64,000 nucleotides of DNA from Oryza sativa Japonica Group (Eukaryota; Streptophyta; Magnoliopsida; Poales; Poaceae). Below are positions 1-14,417 of this stretch, piece after piece. The translations under genes and the position numbers were made by a program. The DNA lies in NCBI RefSeq assembly GCF_034140825.1, contig NC_089035.1, forward strand, positions 43,206,001 through 43,270,000, given 5' to 3'. Numbering within the stretch: position 1 is the stretch's first letter; each line of letters begins with the position of its first letter. The notes under the pieces were generated by a model. That model was given only the letters and a program-made list of their open reading frames with translations, was not told the DNA's origin and did no database searches.

Positions 1-3000
1 AACTAAGTTACCAGACGAAGTTCTTATGGATCCATCATAGCATGCTGTGACATCTCGGAGTCTTGACATCATGTTCTTGAAAAGACTGCCAGGCTCCACT
101 AGCCCTTTAGATGCACGCATTATCTTCTCCCTTTCACATATAGAATGAAGTAGAGCCTCATATGGGTTTAGTCCATGGTAAATTGAGCTCCTTACAGTAC
201 CATATTCCTCTAGAGGGTTGCAACAATTGGTACTCCCGCAACATCTGTGCAGAGACTTAGACAGGCAATCCTCCACTAACCTGCTACTGTATAGTCTTCC
301 GTTGTGTTGTAGTTGAGGCCCCAGGAAACCAAGCTGCTCCACTACTTTGTTCATGTTGGAATCACTTTTGGGATCAACCAACAGTCCTATGGCAGAAGAA
401 TGGGTTATGAAATCCATAATTGGTTCCCTGTACTTATTTAGCTCAAGTGGATTATTTTGAATAGCTTCCAGAATTGGACTTGGGACAGTGAAATCTCCCA
501 AATTTATGCTGAAGCAATCAATAAGCAGTGACTCCATTAGTAAGGGCTGCAGAAGATTCAGAAATTCTGTGGCCTCCCTTGGACCCTTTGTAGAAAGGAT
601 CGATGAGATGGTGGTACCAGTAGCTAAGGCTCCAACAGATTCTCTGTCAAGATGGTCTGCCAGTGTTATTGCATTAGATTTAGTGGTCTCTAGAATCTGA
701 GGAAAGGTCCAGTAAGGTCCACCAATCAGTGGCTTCTGGGGGTACATCCCTGATGAGAACATTGCATTTGTAATTTGGTTTGCTTCCCTCTCAGAATACT
801 CCCTACCACACATGATCTTCAGAGCTAGTGAGAAATCATTCTTGAACTGAAAGTTCAGTTTCCCATTATGGGAGCTCACCAGCTGCTTATCCACAGTGTA
901 TAGCTCTTTAGCTTCAGCTCTTGCTGAAAGCGACCTTGGGTAGAAGATTTGGACACAGTCACCATCAAAATCTGCTCCAAGTGGGTCACAAATGAGTGGG
1001 TTGATCTTTATGGTGTGATCATTGTGGACTTGGACATAGAAGGCCTCAACTGAGTGCTTATCAGTGCTTGGTGGCCTGTTGAGGAAGACAATATCCCCGT
1101 CGAAAACCCTTCTGTTGACAATTTCGCCGACCTTCAGTATGGTGTGTTTCTTGTTCGGATTGTCCTTCCCTGCATCCAATGAGTACGTGATGGAATTGGC
1201 ATCTGTATATGTCAAACATAGTCCTTTATTCATCATGTCTTGCAATTGAGCAATGTTGTGGTCTGTGACTTTTTCTTCTACTGACATTCTCTTTGCTACT
1301 TCCTCAGGCACCCCAACAACATTGAGACCAATGTATGGATCACCAGTAATCACACCACGGGACGAGAAGCTTGAGCTCTTACTGATGAACAATGTCTTCA
1401 TTTTTTGCTTCCATTGCATTGCTGTTGGTTGACTTGTGAACGTGTCATCTCCGTGACCCTTCAAGAGACATACGATGATGATAAATTTATGAAGATGCAA
1501 TTATGATGAAGAAGGTAACCTACACTTTATTTACTAATGAATCATGTACCTTTGTTGTTCCTCCGAGGTTGATGTAGTTGGCAACATCGACCTGAAGATC
1601 ATCTGCAACTTGATCCACTTGGATGTTTGAGGAACCAATCCTTGAACCACGAATCTGCTGTATCTTACGTAGTGCTTTCCTTAATAAGTTTGTCGATGTG
1701 CCCTGATTAAAGAAGGGACATAAATCACTAGGTCAGTGGTAATGACATCTAGAAGGGAAAAAGGCAAAAAGAACTTCTAAACTTCAATCAAATAGTGTTT
1801 GATTAGGATGAACTTACTGAACAGCTGAATGTATTTCCATCCAAAACATTGGAAACCCTCAGGCAGTTTGGTGGGACGCAGAGATAGCTCAGTATAAAAC
1901 CATCCTGAGGAATATATCCCCTAACAGAAAGCCACCTTCTTGTTTCTTCAGGGATCTTCTTTATGATGTTTTGGACCTGACAAACAGAAGAATAAAATGC
2001 GAAGGGGGACAGATAGTAAGATAAATGTGTGCAACAATTTCTATATGCAAAGCTACTCTATGTAAGTTCTGAAACTTATGCATTTATCTTTGCTTTGTTC
2101 CAATAGGGGTGGCTTTCGCAACATGAGCAAGAGTACCTCTTCTGGGAGCAAAGGACGACAATGAGAGGTACCCCTCGTGCAACTGCCAAACTGATCAAGG
2201 AAGCTCCAGAATCCCTCTTCCAGTTCTTTCTTGATAGGTGCTCTCAACTCCAAGCCACGGGCACCATTGGACTTCTTGACTTCTGCAACGCACAGCGGTG
2301 GGAGCTCCTGGAATAAGATGGATTCAAGAACTAATGATGCCTGTTTGCATTACTTGGCTTTTCACAGTTGAGGGAAAAGCAACATTGACCCCTAAGAAAC
2401 ATAAATGGATGATCAGCTGCAAATTACCTGACAGTGTGAACATGAAGTGAATTTGCTTCCCTTAAGAGTGCTCTTCTGTTTGAGTTGTTAAGTGCAGAAA
2501 CATGTGTTAGCGATGACAATATAGTATGGCTTATCGCATATGCTGATGATATGCCTGAGCATGGTTTTTGCAGTTGTACCTTTCTGTTCTTGATCTTGAG
2601 GCATCTCAGGCATATTAAGTTGAGTATCTGGCTCAGCTCGGTGACATGGCTCGGGTGGAAGATGGGCATGGGCAGCTCAATGAATCTGAAGTGACCTTGG
2701 AATCAATCATCAAAAAATGAATTTTATTTCCATCAAAGGTACACAACAGAGTGAAGAGTGAGCACTGTCTCTGAAACTGTTCTTTGCAATATCTTTTCTT
2801 TTTTTTTTCCAGAAACAGATTTTCAGACATCATGCCATGCAAAATAAACAGTGAATAACTTCACAAAACTTGCTTTCATTTGCACCCGTTTGGAAATCTG
2901 AAAGTTATTGTCCAATGCAGGATCGCACAAAAGAGATTGCGACTGACTAGCATACCCTCGCATTCTTCGATGGCGTTGCTGCCACACGACTGACAGCTGC

Positions 3001-3291
3001 CGACTTGCAGAGGCAGGCCCAAGTATGGATTGTTCAGCAGCTGGCTTTGATGCGTGATGGGGATCGGCTTCTCGAGCTCGTTCACCGGCTGCGCCTTCAG
3101 CTGCCGAATACACAGGAGTCACAGCAATGGGTAAAAGAATATGATACCAAATACCATTGGCAGGTGAAGGTGATGATGGTTTGACAGCTTACAATTTCCT
3201 CGTTGCTGGTGATACTCAGGTTGATGCGTCTGATCGAGGCCTCGGGGATCATGGCAGTAGCAGCAGATGTTGGATCAGGATGACCTTCCAT
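1..3291 (-). CDS. NRPE1: Largest subunit of a Pol V-type RNA polymerase (NRPE1 clade), 3' part outside window
   Basis: Exons on the minus strand, read by eye: 3291-3193, 3100-2956, 2695-2580, 2475-2428, 2307-2137, 1976-1818, 1702-1550, 1458-1. All phases agree and give the first 783 residues. The start MEGHPDPTSAAT was chosen because family members begin shortly before the SNEEI-like stretch; an in-frame ATG 42 bases upstream is possible. The zinc-binding clamp region reads GSCQSCGSNAIEECEGH, followed by a second Cys pair (FTSCSHCQELPP). The catalytic metal-A motif ADFDGD lies near residues 459-464 and is intact, so the enzyme should be active. The stretch after it (LVDPKSDSN, RLYSSRLVED, GLVEPGSLFKN) resembles Arabidopsis NRPE1 more than NRPD1. 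Pol V makes scaffold transcripts for RNA-directed DNA methylation in the nucleus. Grasses have a duplicated NRPE1 lineage (called NRPF1/Pol VI by some authors); which paralogue this is cannot be settled here because the C-terminal Argonaute-binding tail is outside the window. Confidence 0.93.
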
Positions 3292-5033
3292 TTCTGTACG
3301 ACTGTACCTGTGGAGGCAGAGGTTAGTATGCAATCACTGAAACCAAATGGTTCGTATGATCAGTGTCATGTCCAACCAAAAGGAGAATCAAACAACTAGA
3401 TATCAACCGAAGAACCCTAGAACATACCTTTGTTTCTTTTTTTTTAATATGGTTATGGATGGACAAGATCAAGAGCTTGCTAGTCGATCAATGGCGACCT
3501 CAGATGCCAAACAAACACAGGAATGAAGTTTTTTGGGAACTGTATTATCTACTGGTTTTTACTGTGTTATACAAACCTCTTCTGTAACTGTAACCAACCG
3601 GTAGCCACCCAAAGTGTAAGTGTCAAGTATTGAGAAAGCTCAGAACTCAGAAGGCAGGAGGCCTCTCTTTTACTCACTCAATACTCAACAGTCAACACGC
3701 ATCTTTTACTCTCTCTCTCTCTCCATCCAACTTTGGTATCTTGCCTACTCCATATGTTCTATCTACTTTGTGAATAAGGGTGAGGCCTACATCACTGTGT
3801 ATTTTAGTTGTTGTTGTAATTACAATGGTGAAAGAAGAAAACAGTAAAAAAATGTAAATACTCCATGTGGGGCTTCTTTTTTTTACCGACGTTTAATTTC
3901 CATCCTTTCAATTCTGAAAGTTTTACCTACCAAAGCAGTATAAAAATCTGTAAATACTCCACGTGGGACCAATATTATATTTTAAATAATCTAAATATTT
4001 AACATCAAAGTTGTATAATTGTATTTGTTATCAAGAGCACTTTACTAATATTTCATTTCCTCTATCCTAAAATATAACCATCTGGCATTTTAATTTTATT
4101 TTAGAATATATCAATTAATCATCTCTTATTTCATTCCACCTCTCTTTAAATTCTGCGAAAATCAGTACTCATTTAATTTCACCATTCCTTAATCCCCATG
4201 AAAACCATCACTTATTTAATATCACTTCTCTCCTTAATCCCAGTAAAAATCATGTCTTATTTAATTTCACCTCCATCCCCGTAAAAAAAAAGGAAGTACA
4301 GAAATGCTCATATTTTTTTAACCTAGCGAGTACATTTAAATAAGAAATAGATCAATACCCCGCTGCGTTGCTGCGGGAAATTAAGTTATATAATATATAC
4401 AAATATGATGCAATATGATTATTAAAACTAAAACAAATTGATACTTATGAATTTTGAGTCTATAAATTATTGAGATTGTATGGTGTTATGAGAGAAGAAA
4501 AAAAAGACAATTTGAACCATAAATCCATCATCCAATGGCTAAAAATAATTCGGATGATGTGGCTTAATAAGAGAAAAGAGAAATAGCAATAACTATATTT
4601 AGTGGGGATAAACTTACAAGTATACAGAGGATTACTTTCTTTCCGTGCTAGTTCGATCACCCCTTAAGCAAAGGCCGTACCAAAACCTCCATCATTCTAA
4701 ATTAATCATTACTATCGATTAATATGCTTCGTCGCTTCTTATCTAATAAAAATCACTTCGCATTGGGTTGAATCAATAGAAATTAATTTTAAATGTTGTA
4801 TGGGTTGAATCAATAGAAATTAATCTTTGGTTGGTTGCATGTATAAAGTTACATATATGCAGTACATATTTACTCTTGTATAAATAAACAAAGAACCATT
4901 GTGTCATATGATGATTATTTTTTTAAAAAAACACAAATAATAGGTGATGATCAAACTGATGGGGGGAGTAACTGTCAAAGCTCATCAATGTCCCTCGCAA
5001 AAAAAAAAAAAAAAAAAAAAAGCTCATCGATGT
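3292..5033. other. AT-rich intergenic DNA upstream of NRPE1
   Basis: No convincing gene. It holds the NRPE1 leader and promoter. The phrase GTAAATACTCCAYGTGGG occurs twice (about 3854 and 3951). Around 4070-4300 there are degenerate CTCTATCCTAAAATATAA-type repeats recalling worn Stowaway ends. At 4355-4380 the string ATACCCCGCTGCGTTGCTGCGGG resembles the hairpin-rich ends of rice Helitron-like repeats; I could not find the matching other end, so the class is a guess. Confidence 0.5.
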
Positions 5034-5034
5034 C
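4977..5034. repeat. Poly(A) tract bracketed by a 16-bp direct repeat
   Basis: AAAGCTCATCAATGTC at 4977-4992 recurs as AAAGCTCATCGATGTC at 5019-5034 (one mismatch). Between them lie only CCCTCGC and about 23 A residues. This is the shape of a target-site duplication around a drastically 5'-truncated poly(A) retroposition event, although simple slippage duplication cannot be excluded. Confidence 0.55.
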
Positions 5035-5042
5035 ACCATTTA

Positions 5043-6571
5043 GGGAGAAGTATACCCAAGGTCCCTCAACTTGTCATAAAAAACATCCTCAGACCGCAAA
5101 ATCATATATGCGAGGTATCTTAACTATACAAAACCGGTCACCTGAGATTCTTTGGTGGTTTTGACCCCGGTTTTGATACGTGGCAGCTGAGTCAGCATGA
5201 GACCCACGTGTCAGCGTGCCACGTCAACTTTCCCCTTTCTTTTTTCTCTTCTTTTTTTTTTTTTACTTCTCTTTGCCGTGGGGGAGTAGCAACGCGCGGC
5301 GGCGAGCGGGGCTGAGCGGCGGCCGGCGGAGGCGGGGTGCGAGCGTGCGGCGGCCGGCGAAGCGGAGGCGTGAAGCGGCGGTGGCGGCAGGCGGCCGCGC
5401 ACGCGGCGGCCGGCGGATGGGGAGCGACGGCCAGTAGGCGGAGGCGGTGGAGGTGGCGGCCCTCCTAGCGGCGGGCATGGTGGTCGTCGGCGTCGGCGTG
5501 CCCCGCGCCCGCTCCTCCCAATGGGATCCTCTCCTCCTCGTCGGCGTCGTCATCCCCCTCGTCCCCGCCGGATCCCGCCGCGGCGCGGTGGCCGGCGTCC
5601 TCCTTCTCCTCCGCCGCCGCATCGAGGGCGTGCCCCTCTTCTCCCTCCCAGCCACCTCTGCCCGGGTCGGCACGCACGCCTCCAGCACTTTCAACTCCTT
5701 CTGGCCATCGTCGTCGGTGCGTGAAATTTCGACAATTTGTACCTGTTTTTCTTTCTTTTGTTCAGTTTCTTGTTTCGAGATGATGAACTGGTTTCACTGA
5801 GATGATGCTTGGTTTGATCTCTGGTGATGCAGTGCTTTCGGTGTTGAGCATTGCTGGATCAGTCGCCATTGTTTACCTCATGTACAGATGTGTCAAGAAG
5901 AATGGCCTCCCGGCCGTCAATATCAACACCAACACGAGCTTCGCGCCGGGGACGGCCCGGCGGCGATGTACACGGTGGTGCCGGACTCCCAGATACGCAA
6001 CGCCACCATCGAGAGGTTTCTTAAAGAGATCGCCGGCGAGAAGCCCATCCGGTTCACGGCGCAGCAGTTGGCCGGATTCACGAACAACTACTTGGCTCGG
6101 CTCGGCGCCGGCGGTTTCGGCACCGTGTACAAGGGCATGCTCCCGAACGGTCACATGGTCGGCCGCTGCGCGCTCGGCCGCCTGCCGCCACCGCCGCTCC
6201 GCGCCTCCGCTCCATTCCGCTTCACCGGCCGCCGCGCGCTCGCACGCCGCCTCCGCCGGCCGCCGCTCAGCCCCGCTCGTCGCCCGGCCGTCTGCTCCCT
6301 ACCTGTCGGTTGGCCTGCGATAGAAGAGTGGCAGAGAGAGAGAGAGGGGAGGAAGGGAAAGAAGAGAGGAAAGGGAAGTTGATGTGGCATGCTGACATGT
6401 GGGGCCCACGTGGGTCCCACGCCCACGTAGGCTAAAACCGGGTTAAAATCACCGAAGGACCTGATATGGCCGGTTTTGTATAGTTAAGGGACGCCGAATA
6501 TCTGGTTTTATGGTTCGAGGATGTTTCTGTATCCCGATGACAAGTTGAGGGACCTTCGGTGTACTTTTTCC
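5043..6571. mobile_element. Pack-MULE (non-autonomous Mutator-like element) with captured kinase fragment
   Basis: A perfect 9-bp target-site duplication CACCATTTA flanks the element (5034-5042 and 6572-6580), as expected for Mutator-like transposons. The terminal inverted repeats begin GGGAGAAGTATACC on the left and, read in reverse complement, GGAAAAAGTACACC on the right. They share AAGGTCCCTCAACTTGTCAT, then diverge but stay alignable for about 350-430 bp. The inverted similarity includes the GC-rich blocks at 5290-5400 and 6165-6290. The centre carries a piece of a receptor-like kinase gene (separate entry). No transposase is visible, so it would need one in trans. The perfect duplication suggests a fairly recent insertion. 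Confidence 0.9.
5832..6163 (+). pseudogene. Captured receptor-like kinase fragment inside the Pack-MULE
   Basis: Reading from the acceptor before 5832, one frame gives a membrane segment (SIAGSVAIVYLMYRC) followed by KKNGLPAVNINTNTSF. A second frame, one base off, continues PDSQIRNATIERFLKEIAG, then KPIRFTAQQLAGFTNNY and the kinase glycine loop LGAGGFGTVYKGMLPNG. This is the juxtamembrane region and start of the kinase domain of an LRK10/PR5K-like receptor kinase. The catalytic lobe is absent because the right inverted repeat begins just after it. The intron at about 5716-5831 appears retained, so capture was from genomic DNA rather than cDNA. It cannot encode an active kinase; whether a chimeric transcript is made is unknown. 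Confidence 0.85.
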
Positions 6572-6886
6572 CACCATTTACTGCCAAGGCTGGGTGCGGA
6601 ATAAGTACATATGAGGTCCCTTAACTTTGTCAATGAATCCGATTTTCGTCCTTCAACCAGAAAACCAGATACAACGGGTTTCTCAACTATCAAAACCAGT
6701 GCAGATGAGGCCCCTCGGCGGTTTTGAGGGTGGTTTTGGCTGACGTGGCGCCTACGTGGCAAATTTGACTTAGTCTTCTTTTGATGTGGCATTGACGTGG
6801 CGCCATACGTGGCAATTTGATCCGGAAAAATAATAAACTTCATGGGACCCACATGTCAGTCTCACACATAAATCAATAAAAGAATG

Positions 6887-6908
6887 GTGGGGCCCACGTG
6901 GGCCCCAC
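6887..6908. promoter_or_regulatory. Near-terminal palindrome with a G-box core in MULE TIR
   Basis: GGGCCCACGTGGGCCC with flanking GT/AC is a self-complementary 22-mer containing the G-box CACGTG and two TGGGCC (site II-like) motifs. The same palindrome occurs in the opposite inverted repeat at about 7598-7619. A close variant (GGGGCCCACGTGGGTCCCAC) is at about 6400-6420 in the neighbouring Pack-MULE. In known plant promoters such motifs bind bZIP/bHLH and TCP factors; activity here is inference. Confidence 0.45.
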
Positions 6909-7162
6909 ATGTCCTTCTCGGCTCTCGTTTCTCTTCCTCTTCGCTCTTCCTCGTCCTCGCAGGAGCGGCGGCAGGAGCATGCCGGCGGACGGAGCGGCGG
7001 TGGGGCGGAGGGGCGGGCGGAGCGGCGATAGGCCGCGGGCAGCGGAGGTTGCCGGAGGAGGAGGAGGTCACCGGCGAGCGCGACAGCTACACTCCGTCGG
7101 CCGCTCCGCCCGCGATGCCCAGCCGGACGGCACCGCCCCTCCTCGCTCGGTAGCCGTACGCG

Positions 7163-7490
7163 TCGCCTCCCTCCTCGCCCGGCCACCTCTGCCGATGTCC
7201 TCGATGGTCATATCCGGGTCGGAGCTCCTCTTCGTCGCCCGGCCGTCGAGCGACGCCTCCCTCCTCGCCCGACCGCCGTGCGTCGCCTCTCCTAGCCGGG
7301 CCACCGAGCGCCGCCTCCCTCCTCGCCTGGCCGCCTCGCGCCGCCTCTCCTAGCCAGGCCGCCGAGCGCCGCCTCTCCTTGTCAAGCCGCCGCGCGCTGC
7401 CTCCCTCCTCCCTGGGCCGCCAAGCGTCGCCTCCCTCCTCGCCGGGCCACCGCGCGCCGCCTCCCTCCTCGCCCGGCTGCCGCGAGCTGC
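7163..7490. repeat. GC-rich minisatellite inside the second MULE
   Basis: About nine or ten imperfect units of roughly 24-36 bp built on GCCTCCCTCCTCGCCCGGCC alternating with CCGCGCGCC-like spacers. The repetition keeps long reading frames open on both strands (arginine/glycine/alanine-rich), which would mislead gene predictors. I see no domain in any frame. Confidence 0.8.
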
Positions 7491-7954
7491 CATCCCTCAC
7501 CAGGACACCGCTCGCCACCTCGAGGATGGGAGAAGGGAGAGAGAGGAAGAAGAAGAGGGGCTCTAGTTGAAGAGAGGGAGATGCTGAGAATGACATGTGG
7601 GGCCCACGTGGGCCCCACCATTTTTTTATTAATTTATGTGTGAGACTGACATGTGGGTCCCACGAAGTTTATTATTTTTTCGGATCAAATTGCCACATAT
7701 GCGCCACGTTAATGCCACATCAGATGAAGACCAAGTCAAATTTGCCACGTAGGCGCCATGTCAGCCAAAACCACTCTCAAAACCGTCGAGGGACCTCATA
7801 TGCACTGGTTTTGATAGTTGAGGGACCCGTTTATCTGGTTTTTTGGTTGAAGGACGAAAATCGTACTCGTTGACAAGTTAAGGGACCTCAGATGAACTTA
7901 TTCCCTGGTGTGCCGATGGCCTGTTGCTCTGCTTGGCCCACTAATGAACTTGTA

Positions 7955-8062
7955 TGGGCCCAATTATAGTGGCAGTAATAGTTGGGCCTAATTGTAGTGA
8001 CAGTAATAACTGGGCCAAATTTTAGTGGCAGTAATATTTTGGGCCCAATTATAGTGGCAGTA
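7955..8062. repeat. 28-29 bp tandem repeat, four copies
   Basis: Units start at 7955, 7983, 8011 and 8040. The consensus is TGGGCCCAATTATAGTGGCAGTAATAGTT with a few substitutions. The array fills most of the gap between two MULEs. Each unit carries a TGGGCC motif. No coding potential. Confidence 0.9.
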
Positions 8063-8072
8063 AAAAAAAAAT

Positions 8073-9191
8073 GGGAGAATTGCATATTTGCCACTACTTT
8101 CACCCCCTAACTCAAAATAGCCATTATAAAATCATGAATTGCAAATTTACCACTGAAAACAGCATGAGCAGATTCCGTATGCCATTGCCGTTCCAATTTG
8201 TACGAGTAAGAGGACAAAAATAATTCATGAAATTAAATTAAAAAACAAGGCAACGTGATAAGACCATGTTGCCCTTGCCAGATTCGACCTTATCCGCTTT
8301 CTTCCCCAACTCTACCGCATCAGAAACATCTGCTCGAACTTCTCTCCTCTCCCACGATGAACCCTACAAGCCCAATCCTCTCATCCCTTCATTCAAATCA
8401 GGAGCAAATCGATCAAAAATCGGTCACTTGGGAGTAGTAGATGCCAATGAAAGAGGTGCAGATTTCAACGAGTAGTGCAGTAAGGCAAGCAGCGGCTTGC
8501 GGCGCGCGGCTCCGGCAGGTGTCGGCGTCGACTGCCGCGCTTGCGGCTGCTTGGCGACGGCTACAGCAGGCTGCATCAGGCTGCGGAGGGTGTCGGCGTT
8601 GAGTGCGGTGGGCTGCGGCGTCGGCTGCTTCAGGCGGTGTGGTGGCTACGATGGGCAGTAGCAGAAAGAAACGTATATACTCTATACTGAAATGGTTGTG
8701 ACCTGCTATCTCTGTCTATCGTGTAGGCATTTAGATGTAGATTTTCATCTGTTCCTTGTTGATCTACTAGAATATTTCTCCTTTTTTTTTTGCTTATCCT
8801 GTAGGAATGGCCGAGGTTCTTGACAGCCATTGTTAGGGTTAAGTCTTATTTCACCACATCGTTTTTTTCTTTTTGTCAAAGGGCATATGTTAAAGGAAAC
8901 AATGTCAAAATTTCTATCGAAATGATGCTAGTTGACTATGTTCTTGCTTGCTGCCTCAAATATTGTTTTATTGATGCCAAAATGTTGTCAATTTCACAAT
9001 TTCATGGGCAAGGGCATCCTTGTCCTAATTTTCATGAAAACCAGCCATCTAACGGTGTTAGTCTAAGCTGTTAGTCCAGTGGCAGTTATGTTAGTTTCAT
9101 ACTGTTTTTGATGGCAAATTTACAATTATAGTTTTTTTAGTGGCAGATCCACAATACCTGATCAATCCAGTGGCAAATATGCAATTGGCCC
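8073..9191. mobile_element. Third non-autonomous MULE, different TIR family
   Basis: The inverted ends GGGAGAATTGCATATTTGCC and GGGCCAATTGCATATTTGCC (reverse complement of the right end) are flanked by a perfect but low-complexity 9-bp duplication AAAAAAAAT (8064-8072 and 9192-9200). Subterminal blocks (GAATTGCAAATTTACCACTG versus AATTGTAAATTTGCCATC) are also inverted. The interior has a GC-rich imperfect repeat on GGCTGCGGNGTCGGCG (8480-8640) and no recognisable gene. It ends only about 110 bp before the UMP kinase start codon, so part of it may serve as that gene's promoter. Confidence 0.8.
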
Positions 9192-9303
9192 AAAAAAAAT
9201 CTCTGTGCGTGTGACTATAATTACGTGGCTTTCCTTCCTGAAGCCGTCCTCATCGTCATCATCTCGTCCCCCCTCTTCCCGGCGCGGCGGTTGCTCTCCA
9301 GCC

Positions 9304-13147
<3,844 letters not shown>

Positions 13148-14372
13148 TTTCACTGGAGCTCTCTGTCGCTAGCTGTGTAGCTGCATTGCCTATTGCTTGG
13201 TAACATGTGGATCTCTAGAGTTTTTAGGCTAGAATAGCTTATCCAAATCCTGGTTCCTTGTACAACCTTTGAGCAAAAATAAAAAAACCAATGGTAACAG
13301 AGATTTTCCAGCTGATATAGCTGCTATGTTGTCATACTATGTACAATGGAATCTAGAGCAATCTGATAAATCACATTTATATCTTAAAATCATTGCATGT
13401 GGCATGTATGATGTCTTCACCTAAAAACAGTTTCTTCCTTACATTCATGTGCAGCTGAAGAAAAAAGTTAGAAAAGCGACTACGGAGAAAGCGAGGGATC
13501 TAATGAAAAGTTCAAAACCGTAGTGGACAAATCTGGAAGATGGTAAAAACTGCCTCTAAGCACAATAGGAAATCAATTAATGAAATTAATATAAGGACTT
13601 GATCATTTTGTTGTCCAAATCAACCATACCAAATTTTGATACTCCCTCTGGTTCTATATTAATTGACGTTTTGAACAAGGTTGAGATTAAACTTTTATAA
13701 CTTTGACCATCAATAACTTTAAAAATATTTAGTTTAAAGAAACTAGAAAAACATATATAGATTTGTCTTTCAAAACACTGTAATAAAAGTAAACATGCAT
13801 TTATTTATTGTATATATTATAATAGAAAAATAAGGTTAAAGGTATATCTTGTAGAGCGTGTCATTGTCCAAAGCGTCAATTAAAATGAAACTGGAGGTAG
13901 TACATAATAATAAAAAAGATAGTGTTGTCTTTGTTTGGTTTAATATCTTTACCAAATTTTCCGTTTAGAAATACCAAAATTTGTTAAGGTACTAACAGTA
14001 CAAATGTGTTTAGTTTGTTACCTCGATAATACCAAGATTTAACAAAGTTGAAAGCGGTCATAAACTGAACAGTACCTAAAATGAGGGGGGAAATAGGGAA
14101 AGAAAAAGAGGATCAGACAAGGAAGAAAGAATGGAAGGGTGGTGAGAAAATCCCAATTAGCAACGGTCACCTGATCACCTCGGGAGGCTATTACACTAAC
14201 CATTAACCAACCTCGCGTCATCTCTCCCATCTCCCATATTCCCATCCAAGAGTAGAGGAGAGAAGAGAAGACGCAGCTCACGCGCGAGGCGAGTGAGCCC
14301 ACCACCGCCCCCCTCCTCCTCGCCACCGCCACGTCATCTCCCCACCCTCCTCCTCTTCCTCCCTCCGCCGCC
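13148..14372. other. UMP kinase 3' region, a MITE, and the ATXR promoter
   Basis: No gene. The 3' untranslated region runs to about 13280 (AAAAATAAAAAAACC may hold a poly(A) signal). Then comes the MITE listed separately, then the promoter and leader of the SET-domain gene, with CT/CCG-rich sequence just before its ATG. Confidence 0.6.
13640..13902. mobile_element. Stowaway-like MITE
   Basis: It starts TACTCCCTCTGGTTCTATATT and ends as its inverted copy (AAATGAAACTGGAGGTAGTA), with the second inverted block AATTGACG/CGTCAATT. AT-rich centre, about 260 bp, TA at both borders. No coding capacity. Confidence 0.8.
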
Positions 14373-14386
14373 ATGGGCCGCCGCGC

Positions 14387-14417
<31 letters not shown>

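Larger units (their letters stand above)
6598..7904. mobile_element. Non-autonomous MULE of the same TIR family
   Basis: The ends GGAATAAGTACATATGAGG and (reverse complement) GGAATAAGTTCATCTGAGG start inverted repeats of at least 300 bp (6598-6930 versus 7580-7904). They include the shared GGTCCCTTAACTT, CTACGTGGCAAATTTG and CACATGTCAGTCTCACACA blocks. The flanks CTGGGTGC (6590-6597) and CTGGTGTGC (7905-7913) look like a target-site duplication that has since lost or gained one base. The interior is a GC-rich minisatellite rather than a recognisable captured gene. The outermost bases resemble the neighbouring Pack-MULE, so both belong to one terminal-repeat family. Confidence 0.85.

Noticed and set aside
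3536-3800. Possible solo LTR of a Copia-like element upstream of NRPE1
   Set aside because: The CTCTCTCTCT leader-like stretch and TGT...ACA-like borders are suggestive, but I could not define both ends or a 5-bp duplication, so it is not listed as an element.
4320-4670. Helitron-like end (ATACCCCGCTGCGTTGCTGCGGG)
   Set aside because: Only one hairpin-like motif was found; no clear 5' TC or 3' CTRR terminus with hairpin could be matched.
7068-7596. Long open frames on both strands in the GC-rich MULE centre
   Set aside because: They come from the stop-free minisatellite and consist of repeated Arg/Gly/Ala/Glu runs with no domain.
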